This document shows positions 7,638-16,254 of a DNA stretch of 64,000 bases, in pieces. Made by a program: the position numbers and the translations under genes. Within the stretch, counting starts at the first letter, position 1. The number at the start of each line of letters is the position of its first letter. The DNA comes from Leptolyngbya sp. NIES-2104 (GTDB lineage Bacteria; Cyanobacteriota; Cyanobacteriia; Leptolyngbyales; Leptolyngbyaceae): the NCBI RefSeq assembly GCF_001485215.1, contig NZ_BBWW01000001.1, positions 1,302,001 to 1,366,000 of the forward strand. Direction: 5' to 3'. The notes beneath the pieces were generated by a model, which worked only from the letters and a program-made list of their open reading frames with translations, did no database searches and had not been told where the DNA came from.

Positions 7638-10061
7638 TTATTGCCAGTTGCCGACCAATACGAACGGTGCCCAATAGAAAGGTTGTTGATAATCGGGCGA
7701 TCGCAATAATGTCAATTGTGCTTGACGTAATGCTTCCGCTCTTGTCATTCCTGGTTTGCGGAGTGATTCATAGAGTTGAGTCATTAGTAAAGCAGTCGAA
7801 TTATCTTGAACTGACCAAAGGGTTGCGATCGTACTTCGTGCCCCAGATCGTACTGCCACTCCCGCGAGTCCTAAAGCCGCTCGTTTATCTCCCGCCGCAG
7901 TCTGACAGGCACTTAGAATTAATAGCTCGATCGGTCTACGATCGCGGCGATTGCGACCTTCTAGAAGTTGGTCAAACTCTTTTACATTAATCCGCCCGTC
8001 CCAAGTCAACAAGAAAGTATTTTCCGCCTCAGAGGAGAACTGTCCGTGTGTGGCAAGATGTACGATCGGAAAAGGAACCGACTCGACTTTGCCTTCAAAC
8101 TGGGTGCGCGTAAAGGCTTGGTTTAGTAAAACGTTTGTCGGAACTAATGTAGAAATTTGCTCCATTTCTTTCACCACACCCGGAAGCGGTGAAAATCCTT
8201 GACGAGCTTCGGATACTCCACCTGCTAGGGTTTGCAACTGGTCTGAGGGGACTGATTCGGCTGGAGAGCGACGTTGCCAGCGAGGAGGTAACAGTTGCAA
8301 TCCAGGAGATAGCGCAATGCTGTATTGTTCAATTAGGTACTGTTGACCATCATGTAAAGCTGCGATCGGAACTCCTCGCAGAACACCATCTAGAACAAAC
8401 ACCAGAGTTTTGACTTGACTCTGGGCGAGATCTTTTGCAGCGGGACGAATGAGCAAATCGTAGAGTTTCTGATTTGGGCGGAGTGGATCTGAGGTTGCAA
8501 TGAATGGGTTGAGGTTGGCAAAAAGATCATCAAAGGATTTCTCGATCGTACTAACATCTGAAGGGACAGAGGGCGTATAGTACCGCAGCAGTTGACCTGG
8601 TAACGACACAATCACGGCTAATCGATCGGGTAGCAGAATTGAGTAAATAACGGCTGCATTTCGATCGACTTGATCGATCTGTTCAGGTCTAACATCGACA
8701 CAAGCTTCTCGAAAGAAATTGTTGAGTTCTGCGAGTTGGAGGGCTTCAATGACTTCTCTGGCTCGTTGTAGCGTGGGTTGGTTCGGATTGTCCTGTAATA
8801 GCAATTGCACCAATTGGCGGTAAACTGGCTCGACTTGCTCCCGAAATGAAAACTGCACCTCCGGGTTCATCGCAACCAAATCGCCCCGTAGGATCGAGAG
8901 CGTATCGACTGCTTGATTGTAAGCCGCGATCGCATCGGGGATCTGTCCTTGCTGCTTCAGCACTCGTCCTAACTGCCACTGCCAAGAGACTGTAATATCA
9001 TTCGCTTGAATTGTTTGAGCAATTTGGAGCGCTTGTTTCGTGACCTTCTGAGCCTCTGACCACTGCTGCCGTGTTTCGTAGAGATGACCTAATTGCCCTA
9101 ACGCGTAAGCTTCTGCTCTCGAATCTTGAAGTTTTCGCGCTTGTTGGGTGGCATTGACAAGCAGTTGTGCAATTTCTCTTTGATCCTGGTTGCTCATTTT
9201 CGTCAAGCTTTCTGCTAGATTCACTTGAGCGTAGATTGCTGCACGATTTAGAGGTAAATTCTTGATCAGCGATCGTATTTCTGCCAACAAAGAAGCTTGA
9301 GCGGAGGTTGAATTTGTTTCGGCTATCAGGCTCAACTGATTTAGCTTGGCTTGCGATCGCGTTAGAGCATCTGGGGCTAGAGTAGCGGCTTGTTGATAGA
9401 AAGCGATCGCTTCATTCGTCGCATTTTTTCTACTGTCTTTTTGCTCTCGTTGCTTGAGTGCCCTAGTAACATTTCCCAAGGCTAATAGCGTATGACTCCG
9501 ACCCGCATTCATGTTCAGGCGCTGAGAAATTAGTAAACTTGACTGCAAAACGGTTTGAGCTTCTTTGAGATCACCCACTCGAAACCGGGTGATCCCCAAG
9601 CTTCTGAGTCCATCAGCTTTCAGAGCGGAATCTGGCAACCCTTGCAGTTGGGCATTGATTTGCTCTAAGATTGTTCTAGCGCGTCGATATTGACCTAGAG
9701 ATTGCAGGGCTTGCACTTGGTTTAGCTGACTTCCGAGTGTGCCCAGTTTGTCCCCTGCTTGTTCGTATGCTGCTTCGGCTTGCTTCCAGGTGTCGATCGC
9801 GGCTTCAGCTTGTCCGGCTGCCAGTTGATTTGCACCTTGGGTGTTTAGTGTTTGGGCACGAACCAGTGCTGTCGAAGTGTTTGGGGTTTGGGAGATGAGC
9901 GCAGGACTAGAGTGATTGGGTGCGATCTGAGCAATTCCTTGAGCATCTGAGAAAAAGCTCCAAGCGATGACACAGAGGAATGGTAGCAATGCAAGAGTTG
10001 CCAGATACCAAATTTTTGGTAGCCGTACTTTTGTTGCAGGCACTCGCTTTCGTTGTTCCAC
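7638..10061 (-). CDS. TPR-repeat CHAT-domain protein
   Basis: An N-terminal membrane anchor (YLATLALLPFLCVIAW, about residues 19-34) is followed by TPR repeats over about residues 65-400. A C-terminal CHAT domain (a caspase-like protease fold) has the catalytic His in VHLATHGQF and Cys in LILSACQTAAGD. CHAT proteins next to hemagglutinin-like exoproteins are frequent in cyanobacteria; the protease may process or sense partner proteins, but its substrate is not known. The anchor places TPR and CHAT on one side of the membrane, probably the periplasm. It is first in a two-gene unit with copy 2 of the hemagglutinin. Confidence 0.92.
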   Translation of the reverse strand: MEQRKRVPATKVRLPKIWYLATLALLPFLCVIAWSFFSDAQGIAQIAPNHSSPALISQTPNTSTALVRAQTLNTQGANQLAAGQAEAAIDTWKQAEAAYEQAGDKLGTLGSQLNQVQALQSLGQYRRARTILEQINAQLQGLPDSALKADGLRSLGITRFRVGDLKEAQTVLQSSLLISQRLNMNAGRSHTLLALGNVTRALKQREQKDSRKNATNEAIAFYQQAATLAPDALTRSQAKLNQLSLIAETNSTSAQASLLAEIRSLIKNLPLNRAAIYAQVNLAESLTKMSNQDQREIAQLLVNATQQARKLQDSRAEAYALGQLGHLYETRQQWSEAQKVTKQALQIAQTIQANDITVSWQWQLGRVLKQQGQIPDAIAAYNQAVDTLSILRGDLVAMNPEVQFSFREQVEPVYRQLVQLLLQDNPNQPTLQRAREVIEALQLAELNNFFREACVDVRPEQIDQVDRNAAVIYSILLPDRLAVIVSLPGQLLRYYTPSVPSDVSTIEKSFDDLFANLNPFIATSDPLRPNQKLYDLLIRPAAKDLAQSQVKTLVFVLDGVLRGVPIAALHDGQQYLIEQYSIALSPGLQLLPPRWQRRSPAESVPSDQLQTLAGGVSEARQGFSPLPGVVKEMEQISTLVPTNVLLNQAFTRTQFEGKVESVPFPIVHLATHGQFSSEAENTFLLTWDGRINVKEFDQLLEGRNRRDRRPIELLILSACQTAAGDKRAALGLAGVAVRSGARSTIATLWSVQDNSTALLMTQLYESLRKPGMTRAEALRQAQLTLLRSPDYQQPFYWAPFVLVGNWQ

Positions 10062-10102
10062 CGTGCACCTCCTGTAATTGGACTTCAGCGATCGATACTC
10101 TG

Positions 10103-10301
10103 GAGCGTGTTTTAGAATCTTCTGACTGCGTTGTCCACCCGCCCCGGAATGGAATTCGGGGCTAACAGAACGAAGTCCGCGCTCTGGGGACTAAAAGCCA
10201 ATTCGAGTCTCTTCAGTCCTTTTCAAAGGACTTCGCACGATTAGCCCCGAATTCTATTCCGGGGCGGACGTGAACGAAGCGAGAAGCTTTAAATCACAAT
10301 C
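10103..10301. repeat. MITE-like palindromic element, family B (copy B2)
   Basis: About 199 bp. The ends GAGCGTGTTTTAGA and TTTAAATCACAATC are imperfect inverted repeats. Inner arms are CCGCCCCGGAATGGAATTCG and its near complement, and the right arm encloses the hairpin AGTCCTTTTCAAAGGACT. It lies between the CHAT gene and the lanthipeptide locus, on the promoter side of both. Confidence 0.78.
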
Positions 10302-10502
10302 CAGCCCAGAGATTAGAACAACATAGTATTGAAATTGCTTTCATCTATTCAATCAGGAGTAGCCCATTTTTTCAAGATACGTTCTAAATGCTACAATTAA
10401 CCAACTTAGATACTGGTTCTGTTCAAGCAACATTTTGCCTCTTCAACATCAGTACTCATTGTTACAAAAAACACCAGCATGAACTTTAACCCTGAAAAGC
10501 AT

Positions 10503-10536
10503 ATGAGGTTTTAGATGAGATTTATGGATTTGAAAA
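10503..10536 (+). promoter_or_regulatory. Candidate operator: ATGAG direct repeat upstream of the LuxR-type regulator
   Basis: ATGAG, 7 bases, then ATGAGATTTATGGATTTGA: the same layout as at 1414-1447. It ends about 36 bp before the regulator start codon, a position suited to autoregulation. The 200 bp before it (10302-10502) are AT-rich and show no gene. Confidence 0.4.
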
Positions 10537-10572
10537 ATTAAGTCGATCGCTCAAGGTAAAGGGGTGACTAAA

Positions 10573-11268
10573 ATGCTCTTTTCCATTAACCCCATGATTA
10601 CCTCAGAACTGCATCCTACTACCAAGATTAGAAGTTCGACCATTCGGGTTCTATTAATTGATCCGCAGAGTCTCATGCGTACCGGACTGCAAGCAATGTT
10701 AGAGATAGAGACTGACTTGCAAATTGTAGGTAGTCTGGATCATGCAGAAAGCGCGATCGTACAACTTCAGGTTTTGCGTCCCGATGTTGTGTTAATGGAT
10801 AGCTTAGATGGCTGGACTGCGATTCGATCCATCCTCAATCAGTTGCCATCGACAAAAGTTTTAGCACTGAGTACCTACGAGCGAGATGCTGATATTCTTC
10901 AAGCAATGCAAGCAGGTGCAAAAGGATATTTGCTGAAAAATATGCCTGCTCTAGAACTTGCAAAGGCAATTCGTCTTGTTCATTGTGGCTATAGTCAGAT
11001 GGCTCCAGGATTGATGGAAAAGCTGCTTGCTTATGTCTCAGCTTTCACCAATGTTAGGGATCAACTAGGAATAGAGGAAGTCATGCTCACATCCAGGCAA
11101 CAGGATATCTTGCGCCTGATTGGTCAAGGTTGTACAAACCGCGAAATTGCGTTTGAGCTAAATCTTTCAGAAGGAACGATCAAAACCTATGTGACGCAAT
11201 TGTTGAACCGTCTGTCTCTTCGTAATCGATCGCAGCTTGCTATCTATGCAATGTCCATCGTTCTCTAG
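10573..11268 (+). CDS. NarL/LuxR-family response regulator
   Basis: A receiver domain (about residues 20-135) has the phospho-acceptor Asp at about residue 76 in VVLMDSLDG, and KGYLLK supplies the conserved Lys. A C-terminal LuxR-type HTH is seen as LTSRQQDILRLIGQGCTNRE and LNLSEGTIKTYVTQLLNRL. The start at 10573 was chosen for the AAAGGGG ribosome site 8 bases before it; a GTG at 10564 is also in frame. No sensor kinase is adjacent. It is the first gene of a co-directional run ending at 19563 and is the natural candidate to control the lanthipeptide genes. Confidence 0.88.
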   Translation: MLFSINPMITSELHPTTKIRSSTIRVLLIDPQSLMRTGLQAMLEIETDLQIVGSLDHAESAIVQLQVLRPDVVLMDSLDGWTAIRSILNQLPSTKVLALSTYERDADILQAMQAGAKGYLLKNMPALELAKAIRLVHCGYSQMAPGLMEKLLAYVSAFTNVRDQLGIEEVMLTSRQQDILRLIGQGCTNREIAFELNLSEGTIKTYVTQLLNRLSLRNRSQLAIYAMSIVL

Positions 11269-11417
11269 ACGAAAGTAAACACAGAGTATTCTACTTCGTT
11301 CAGTTCAAGTCGAGACGTTCTTCAGATGTTTCTTTCCCGATGAATCTCTAGGATAAAGACATGAAGAACAGCAAAGACTGAACTTCAATCCAACACACAT
11401 TCCATAAGGAGAAACTC

Positions 11418-11771
11418 ATGCCTACTAACATTGACTCCCGCAAAGATGTCGAAACTCAAATCGTCGCTCATGCTTTGAAAGACGATTCATTCAAGCAACA
11501 ACTGCTCAACAATCCTGATGCTGCAAAGGCAGAAGTTGAAAAGCTGCTGGGGCAAAAGGCGCAACCTGGCTTTAAAGTGCAGGTACTTCAAGAGACTGCT
11601 GACACCGCATACATTGTTTTACCCTATGTTCCTTCGACCGAAGGAATGACAGAAGAGCAGTTGGAAGCAGTGGCAAGCGGTACAGTCTCGATCGGCGGTA
11701 ATCTCCAGGTACCCTGTATTCTTGGGTCGGCAACCTTTACCAGTGGCATCAATATCCAAGCTGGTTTATAA
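11418..11771 (+). CDS. NHLP-type lanthipeptide precursor
   Basis: The 117-residue protein has a nitrile-hydratase-alpha-like leader (NHLP): helix VETQIVAHALKDDSFKQQLL, NPDAAKAEVEKLLG, then VQVLQETADTAYIVLPYVP. The leader ends EEQLEAVASG at residue 88, a variant of the double-glycine cleavage site. The remaining 29 residues are the predicted core, with Thr89, Ser91, Cys100, Ser104, Thr106, Thr108 and Ser109, so one thioether ring is possible. A ribosome site (AAGGAGAAA) precedes the start. A LanM gene lies downstream. The leader class is well known for cyanobacterial LanM substrates; the ring pattern is inference. Confidence 0.88.
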   Translation: MPTNIDSRKDVETQIVAHALKDDSFKQQLLNNPDAAKAEVEKLLGQKAQPGFKVQVLQETADTAYIVLPYVPSTEGMTEEQLEAVASGTVSIGGNLQVPCILGSATFTSGINIQAGL

Positions 11772-12014
11772 AACAGGGTTCTGTGTAGGGGCAGATTTTG
11801 CTGAAATCACTGCAAAACGAGCATAGCCTTGCTCAACCTGCTCTTACACGCTCGATTCCACCACCGCTCAACCTGCTTCATTTAGCTCACCCTAACTGAA
11901 GACGGAAATTGCTCAACTGTAAACCGCGATCGCTGATCTTGAGAGTGCCGTTCACCTTGGCTGAATCAGGACTGCGATCGCAGTTCAAACCCCATTACTA
12001 ACCTGGAGTTGTTT

Positions 12015-12686
12015 ATGGATAGAGAGAAGTTTTACGATCGTGTGCGGAATAATTTATTTGGTGGCAGACTGCGTCAGTCACAAGTCGAGGGGATGGAAGC
12101 AATTCTAAATTTTTGGGAAGCGCCACCGATCGCTCCAACCGGAGAATTCAAAATCAATTGGGATATTCGCAGTCTCGGTTGGTTAGCTTATATGCTGGCA
12201 ACGGTCTACCATGAAACTGCTTTCACGATGCAGCCGATCGATGAAGTTGGTAGCGTGGAGTATTTTACTGAGCGGTACGAAGGTTGGGATGAGTTGGGCA
12301 ACAATCAACCAGGCGACGGTGCTAAGTTTCATGGACGTGGATATGTACAGCTTACCGGGCGTAGAAACTATACAACCATGACTCCCATCGTTCGTCAGTT
12401 TTATCCAAACTGCCCAGATTTCACCGTTGATCCTGATGCCGTGAACAATCCCAAATTCGCCGCAGTCATTCTGTTCTATGGTATGTTCATGGGTTCTTTC
12501 ACAGGACATGCGTTGAAGCATTACATTGGTGATCCTGACAAAGGGCAGAAAGTTGATTTTTACAACGCTAGGAGAATCATTAACGGACTTGATCGAGCTA
12601 AATTAATTGCAGATTATGCCGTTAAATTCAACACCGCACTAGAGGGTGCTGATGCTAAGAGCAAGCCGCTTTCTTCAGCCATCTAA
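12015..12686 (+). CDS. GH19 chitinase-like / endolysin-like glycoside hydrolase
   Basis: The 223-residue protein matches the GH19 lysozyme-like fold. The catalytic acid lies in YHETAFTMQP (Glu67), followed by EYFTERYEG and the substrate-cleft strand GRGYVQLTGRRNY. GH19 enzymes cut beta-1,4-linked GlcNAc polymers: chitin, or peptidoglycan in phage endolysins. There is no signal peptide, as in many endolysins that need a holin to reach the wall. ATG at 12015 has GGAG upstream; an in-frame TTG at 12009 is less likely. It sits between the precursor and the LanM gene, which is unusual. Its TAA stop abuts MITE A1. Confidence 0.85.
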   Translation: MDREKFYDRVRNNLFGGRLRQSQVEGMEAILNFWEAPPIAPTGEFKINWDIRSLGWLAYMLATVYHETAFTMQPIDEVGSVEYFTERYEGWDELGNNQPGDGAKFHGRGYVQLTGRRNYTTMTPIVRQFYPNCPDFTVDPDAVNNPKFAAVILFYGMFMGSFTGHALKHYIGDPDKGQKVDFYNARRIINGLDRAKLIADYAVKFNTALEGADAKSKPLSSAI

Positions 12687-12893
12687 GAGGGTGTTTGAAA
12701 AGTATAAAAAGTCTCTTCGCTTCGATTGCCTCCCGCCCTGAAATGAATTTCGGGCTAATGGTGGAAAGTCTACTGAAGTAGACTAAGAGGCAGTTTCAGG
12801 TTCTTAGTTCATTTCAATGGACTTGCGCCGATCAGCCCGAAATTCATTTCAGGGCGGGACGTTGCAACGAACGAAGACTTTTCAAACACTCTC
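12687..12893. repeat. MITE-like palindromic element, family A (copy A1)
   Basis: About 207 bp with terminal inverted repeats GAGGGTGTTTGAAAAGTATA and CTTTTCAAACACTCTC, flanked by TAA on the left (the GH19 stop codon) and CAA on the right. Arms contain CCGCCCTGAAATGAATTTCG and its complement. Each arm encloses a hairpin, AGTCTACTGAAGTAGACT on the left and AGTTCATTTCAATGGACT on the right. There is no ORF. The remaining 80 bp before the LanM gene show nothing else. Confidence 0.85.
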
Positions 12894-12974
12894 CAAGATA
12901 CAGACCTTAGATTGCTCGAACTTTAGCACTGATTCAGCCTAACCGTCGTTGATGCAACAGTGAGTTGAGGAAAT

Positions 12975-15900
12975 ATGCAAATCACCCAAGAAGATCTGAT
13001 CAAAATTGTAGAACAAGCCAGTACAATCCCCGAACGATTGGGAACTGAGTTTTTACCCAACTCAATGCAAATCGACAACAGCACCATTGATTCGCGGATA
13101 GACCATTGGTGTCAAACTGTAGCTCAAGGAAACCCAGCACAATTTGAAAAGCGGCTCACTTGGGATGATTTGGATTTAAGCAAGATTCGTCAGGCACTAG
13201 GTTCTGTTCATCTAGCTAACCCGCAAAATCTACCAGCTTGGGCAGAAACCTTAAGAGCAGTTTTGGAATCTATTGATTTAGATTCTGTGCTTGCTTTAGA
13301 CAAAAATCTCTTAGAGGAAAAGTATCCTTTAGATGCCAAACAACCGCTTCCGTTTGAGGAACTGTCTTTGCCATTCATTGACTTTGCTCGGCAAACATTA
13401 ATGGCTCGATCAGGTTTTAACTATTTCCTACTTTCAGCCGAATCTCATGCCACTTTAGAGCGATCGCTGCTTCAGTCGTTGACGTTGCTCTGTTCCCAAG
13501 CAATGGGAGATGATTTTCTGGTGTTTCGGCTCTATGAACAACCTTGCTTAATTCGTCAAATTGGGCAACTAGAGGGTAGCCATTCCACCGAGCAATACGA
13601 TAAATTTATTCGGAAAATGTTGGCAGGCGAACTGCTCAATTTTTTTCAAGAATACGCTGTATTAGCTCGACTGGTCGCGACACTCACCGATTTTTGGGTC
13701 AATCACTTCAGCGAATTCCTGCAACGATTAGCTTCAGACTGGTCAAATATTCAGGTTACTTTTCAAGGCGGCGCAGAACTCGGACAAGTCGTAAGCATTC
13801 AGCCTGGTCTTTCTGATGCTCATCACAATGGGCGATCGGTAATCAAACTGACCTTTGCTTCTGGATTAAAGCTAATTTATAAGCCCAAAGACTTAGGTTT
13901 AGAGGAAGCTTATTTTCAGCTAGTGTCTTGGTTGAATGAAAATGGAATTCCTCAGCCATTGAAAGTCCTTCAGTTAATCAATTGTTCGGGTTATGGTTGG
14001 GTTGAATACGTCGAACATTGTCCTTGTCCTGATCAAGCAGCCGTGGCGCGGTATTACCAACGAGCAGGAATGCTGTTGTGCTTGCTGTATTCACTCTCAG
14101 GTACAGACTTTCATCAAGAGAATATTATTGCTTGTGGAGAGCATCCCGTCCCGATCGATTTAGAAATGCTGATGTCTGCGGTCGCTCGGCAGGAAGAAAG
14201 CTCAGAGATTACCGCGAACGCTGTATCTATGGCTTTTGATCAGTTTACTTACTCGGTACTAAGCACTAGCCTTCTGCCAAGTTGGGAATTGGGACGAGAC
14301 GGAGTTGCTTATGATATGAGTGGTTTAGGTGGATTTGGGGATCAACCGACCAATTTTCACAGGCTGGTATGGCGAAATATCAACACAGATGGTATGGTAT
14401 TGCATCGAGAAGATGTTAAAACGCGATCGTGCTCCAATGTCGTGATTCTAAACGGCGTACGAGTATCACTGAGCGATTATGCAGAAGAACTGGTGGAAGG
14501 ATTTCGCCAGATGTATCAGTTCCTGATCGCCCACCAAGACACTCTTTTAGCTGCGAATAGTTCATTGATCGTGTTAGCACATCAACGAGTCCGTTCTATT
14601 TTTCGTGCGACTCAAGTTTATACTTCGCTGCTTGCAGAAACACTACAGCCCAAATTTCTTAGAGATGGTGCTGAACGGAGTATCGCATTAGATGTTCTTA
14701 GTAAATCACTCCTCAAATATGAGAAAAAACCAAATAGCTGGAAGATTGTCGCAGCAGAGCAACAAGCGCTAACTCATCTCGATATTCCATTTTTTAGCAC
14801 TCATCCCGATCGCTATGATTTAACGATTAGCGCTGATCAGTCAGTCAAGCATTATTTTGTGGAGTCAAGCTATGACCACATTGTGACTCGATTCCGTCAA
14901 CTGAATGAAACTGATTTAGCACAGCAGATTGGTTTTATTCGCAGTTCGTTGTACACAAATTTTGCAGGCAATTTTGCATCTCCGCTCTCTGAGAAGCCTA
15001 TACTGAACCTTGATGCCATTGAACCGATCGCTAAAAAAACATTGATCCAGCAAGCAGAAGCGATCGCTCTAGAGTTACAAACTCGTGCAATCTGTGCGCC
15101 TGACGGTAGCGTGACGTGGATCGGAATGAGCTATCTACCCGAAGCTGAACGGCTACAACAAATGCCAATGGGCTATGACCTTTATGATGGAACGTTTGGA
15201 GTTGCTCTGTTTCTATCTGCATTAGAAAAAGTGACCGGAAATGGAAAATTTCATCGTTTAGCTTTAGGTGCACTGCAACCTTTATTCAACCTTCTGCAAA
15301 TCTCGAATCCGTTGCACAAGCAGGCTATTCTGAGAAAAATTGGTGTAGGTGGAGGAAAGGGTTTCGGCTCAATTCTCTATACGTTGGTGCGGAGCAGTCA
15401 GTTTTTAGCAGAACCGATGCTTTTGAATGAAGCTCAATCTATTGCCTCTGTCATCATACCAGAACTGATCGCGAACGATCGCAAGTTTGACGTGATCTCT
15501 GGGACAGCGGGGACTATTTTAGGATTGTTAGCGCTGCATCAAGCAACATTCAATCCAGCAGTTCTAGAACAGGCAGTCCTCTGTGGCTATCATTTATTGA
15601 ATCACCGTACCGTGAGTGATAGAGGTCTGAAAGCATGGAAAACCTTGAATGGGGAAGTTTTGACGGGCTTTTCTCACGGTGCGGCGGGCATTGCCTACAG
15701 TTTGCTGCGATTGTATGAAGTGACTCAAAATGCCGAGTTTTTAGCCGCTGCTACTGAAGCGATCGCTGATGAACAAAGCGCCTTTAGGGAAACCTCAGAA
15801 TTTGCGACGAGTTGGTGTAATGGTGCTCCTGGTATTGGTTTAGCTCGTTTAGGGAGCTTGGCAATTTTAGAGACGGATGAGATTCGGCAAGAAATCGCGA

Positions 15901-16211
15901 TCGCGCTGCAAACAACACAGAAGCTCGGAATCCAAGACATTGATCATCTCTGTTGCGGCAACTTTGGGCGGATTGAAACGCTGCTAGTTGGAGCGATTCA
16001 ACTCAAGCAACCAGAACTTGCAGAAATTGCTCAAAAGCAAGCAGCGTGGATTGTAACTAGAGCGATCAATACAGGTTCTTTTCAGCTATTTCCCAAGCTT
16101 TTCAGAGGAATTTATAATCCTGGTTTCTTTCAAGGATCTGCTGGAATTGGGTATGAATTGCTGAGATTAGCACATCCAGAACAGCTTCCTTCGGTATTGC
16201 TGTGGCAGTAA
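12975..16211 (+). CDS. lanM: Class II lanthipeptide synthetase (LanM)
   Basis: The 1078-residue bifunctional enzyme phosphorylates and dehydrates Ser/Thr, then adds Cys thiols to form (methyl)lanthionine. The N-terminal dehydratase domain (about residues 100-650) shows KLIYKPKDLGLEEAYFQLV, the kinase-like GTDFHQENIIACGEHPVPID (His380) and DLEM. The C-terminal LanC-like cyclase (about 690-1078) shows GFSHGAAGIAYS, SWCNGAPGIGLA (Cys948) and HLCCGNFGRIE (Cys993, Cys994). The zinc site is therefore Cys-Cys-Cys, as in ProcM-like enzymes, rather than the usual Cys-Cys-His. The precursor gene lies 1.2 kb upstream. No LanT-type transporter is encoded within the window. Confidence 0.95.
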   Translation: MQITQEDLIKIVEQASTIPERLGTEFLPNSMQIDNSTIDSRIDHWCQTVAQGNPAQFEKRLTWDDLDLSKIRQALGSVHLANPQNLPAWAETLRAVLESIDLDSVLALDKNLLEEKYPLDAKQPLPFEELSLPFIDFARQTLMARSGFNYFLLSAESHATLERSLLQSLTLLCSQAMGDDFLVFRLYEQPCLIRQIGQLEGSHSTEQYDKFIRKMLAGELLNFFQEYAVLARLVATLTDFWVNHFSEFLQRLASDWSNIQVTFQGGAELGQVVSIQPGLSDAHHNGRSVIKLTFASGLKLIYKPKDLGLEEAYFQLVSWLNENGIPQPLKVLQLINCSGYGWVEYVEHCPCPDQAAVARYYQRAGMLLCLLYSLSGTDFHQENIIACGEHPVPIDLEMLMSAVARQEESSEITANAVSMAFDQFTYSVLSTSLLPSWELGRDGVAYDMSGLGGFGDQPTNFHRLVWRNINTDGMVLHREDVKTRSCSNVVILNGVRVSLSDYAEELVEGFRQMYQFLIAHQDTLLAANSSLIVLAHQRVRSIFRATQVYTSLLAETLQPKFLRDGAERSIALDVLSKSLLKYEKKPNSWKIVAAEQQALTHLDIPFFSTHPDRYDLTISADQSVKHYFVESSYDHIVTRFRQLNETDLAQQIGFIRSSLYTNFAGNFASPLSEKPILNLDAIEPIAKKTLIQQAEAIALELQTRAICAPDGSVTWIGMSYLPEAERLQQMPMGYDLYDGTFGVALFLSALEKVTGNGKFHRLALGALQPLFNLLQISNPLHKQAILRKIGVGGGKGFGSILYTLVRSSQFLAEPMLLNEAQSIASVIIPELIANDRKFDVISGTAGTILGLLALHQATFNPAVLEQAVLCGYHLLNHRTVSDRGLKAWKTLNGEVLTGFSHGAAGIAYSLLRLYEVTQNAEFLAAATEAIADEQSAFRETSEFATSWCNGAPGIGLARLGSLAILETDEIRQEIAIALQTTQKLGIQDIDHLCCGNFGRIETLLVGAIQLKQPELAEIAQKQAAWIVTRAINTGSFQLFPKLFRGIYNPGFFQGSAGIGYELLRLAHPEQLPSVLLWQ

Positions 16212-16254
16212 TCTTACTCTGCTTGTCAAAACACCTTTACACACGGCTAGTGCG

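Noticed and set aside
11501-11771. Cleavage of the precursor at GG (residues 93-94)
   Set aside because: The ELEAVASG context at residue 88 fits the leader consensus better; GG at 93-94 lies after two Ser/Thr of the core and lacks the preceding hydrophobic pattern. Not fully excluded.
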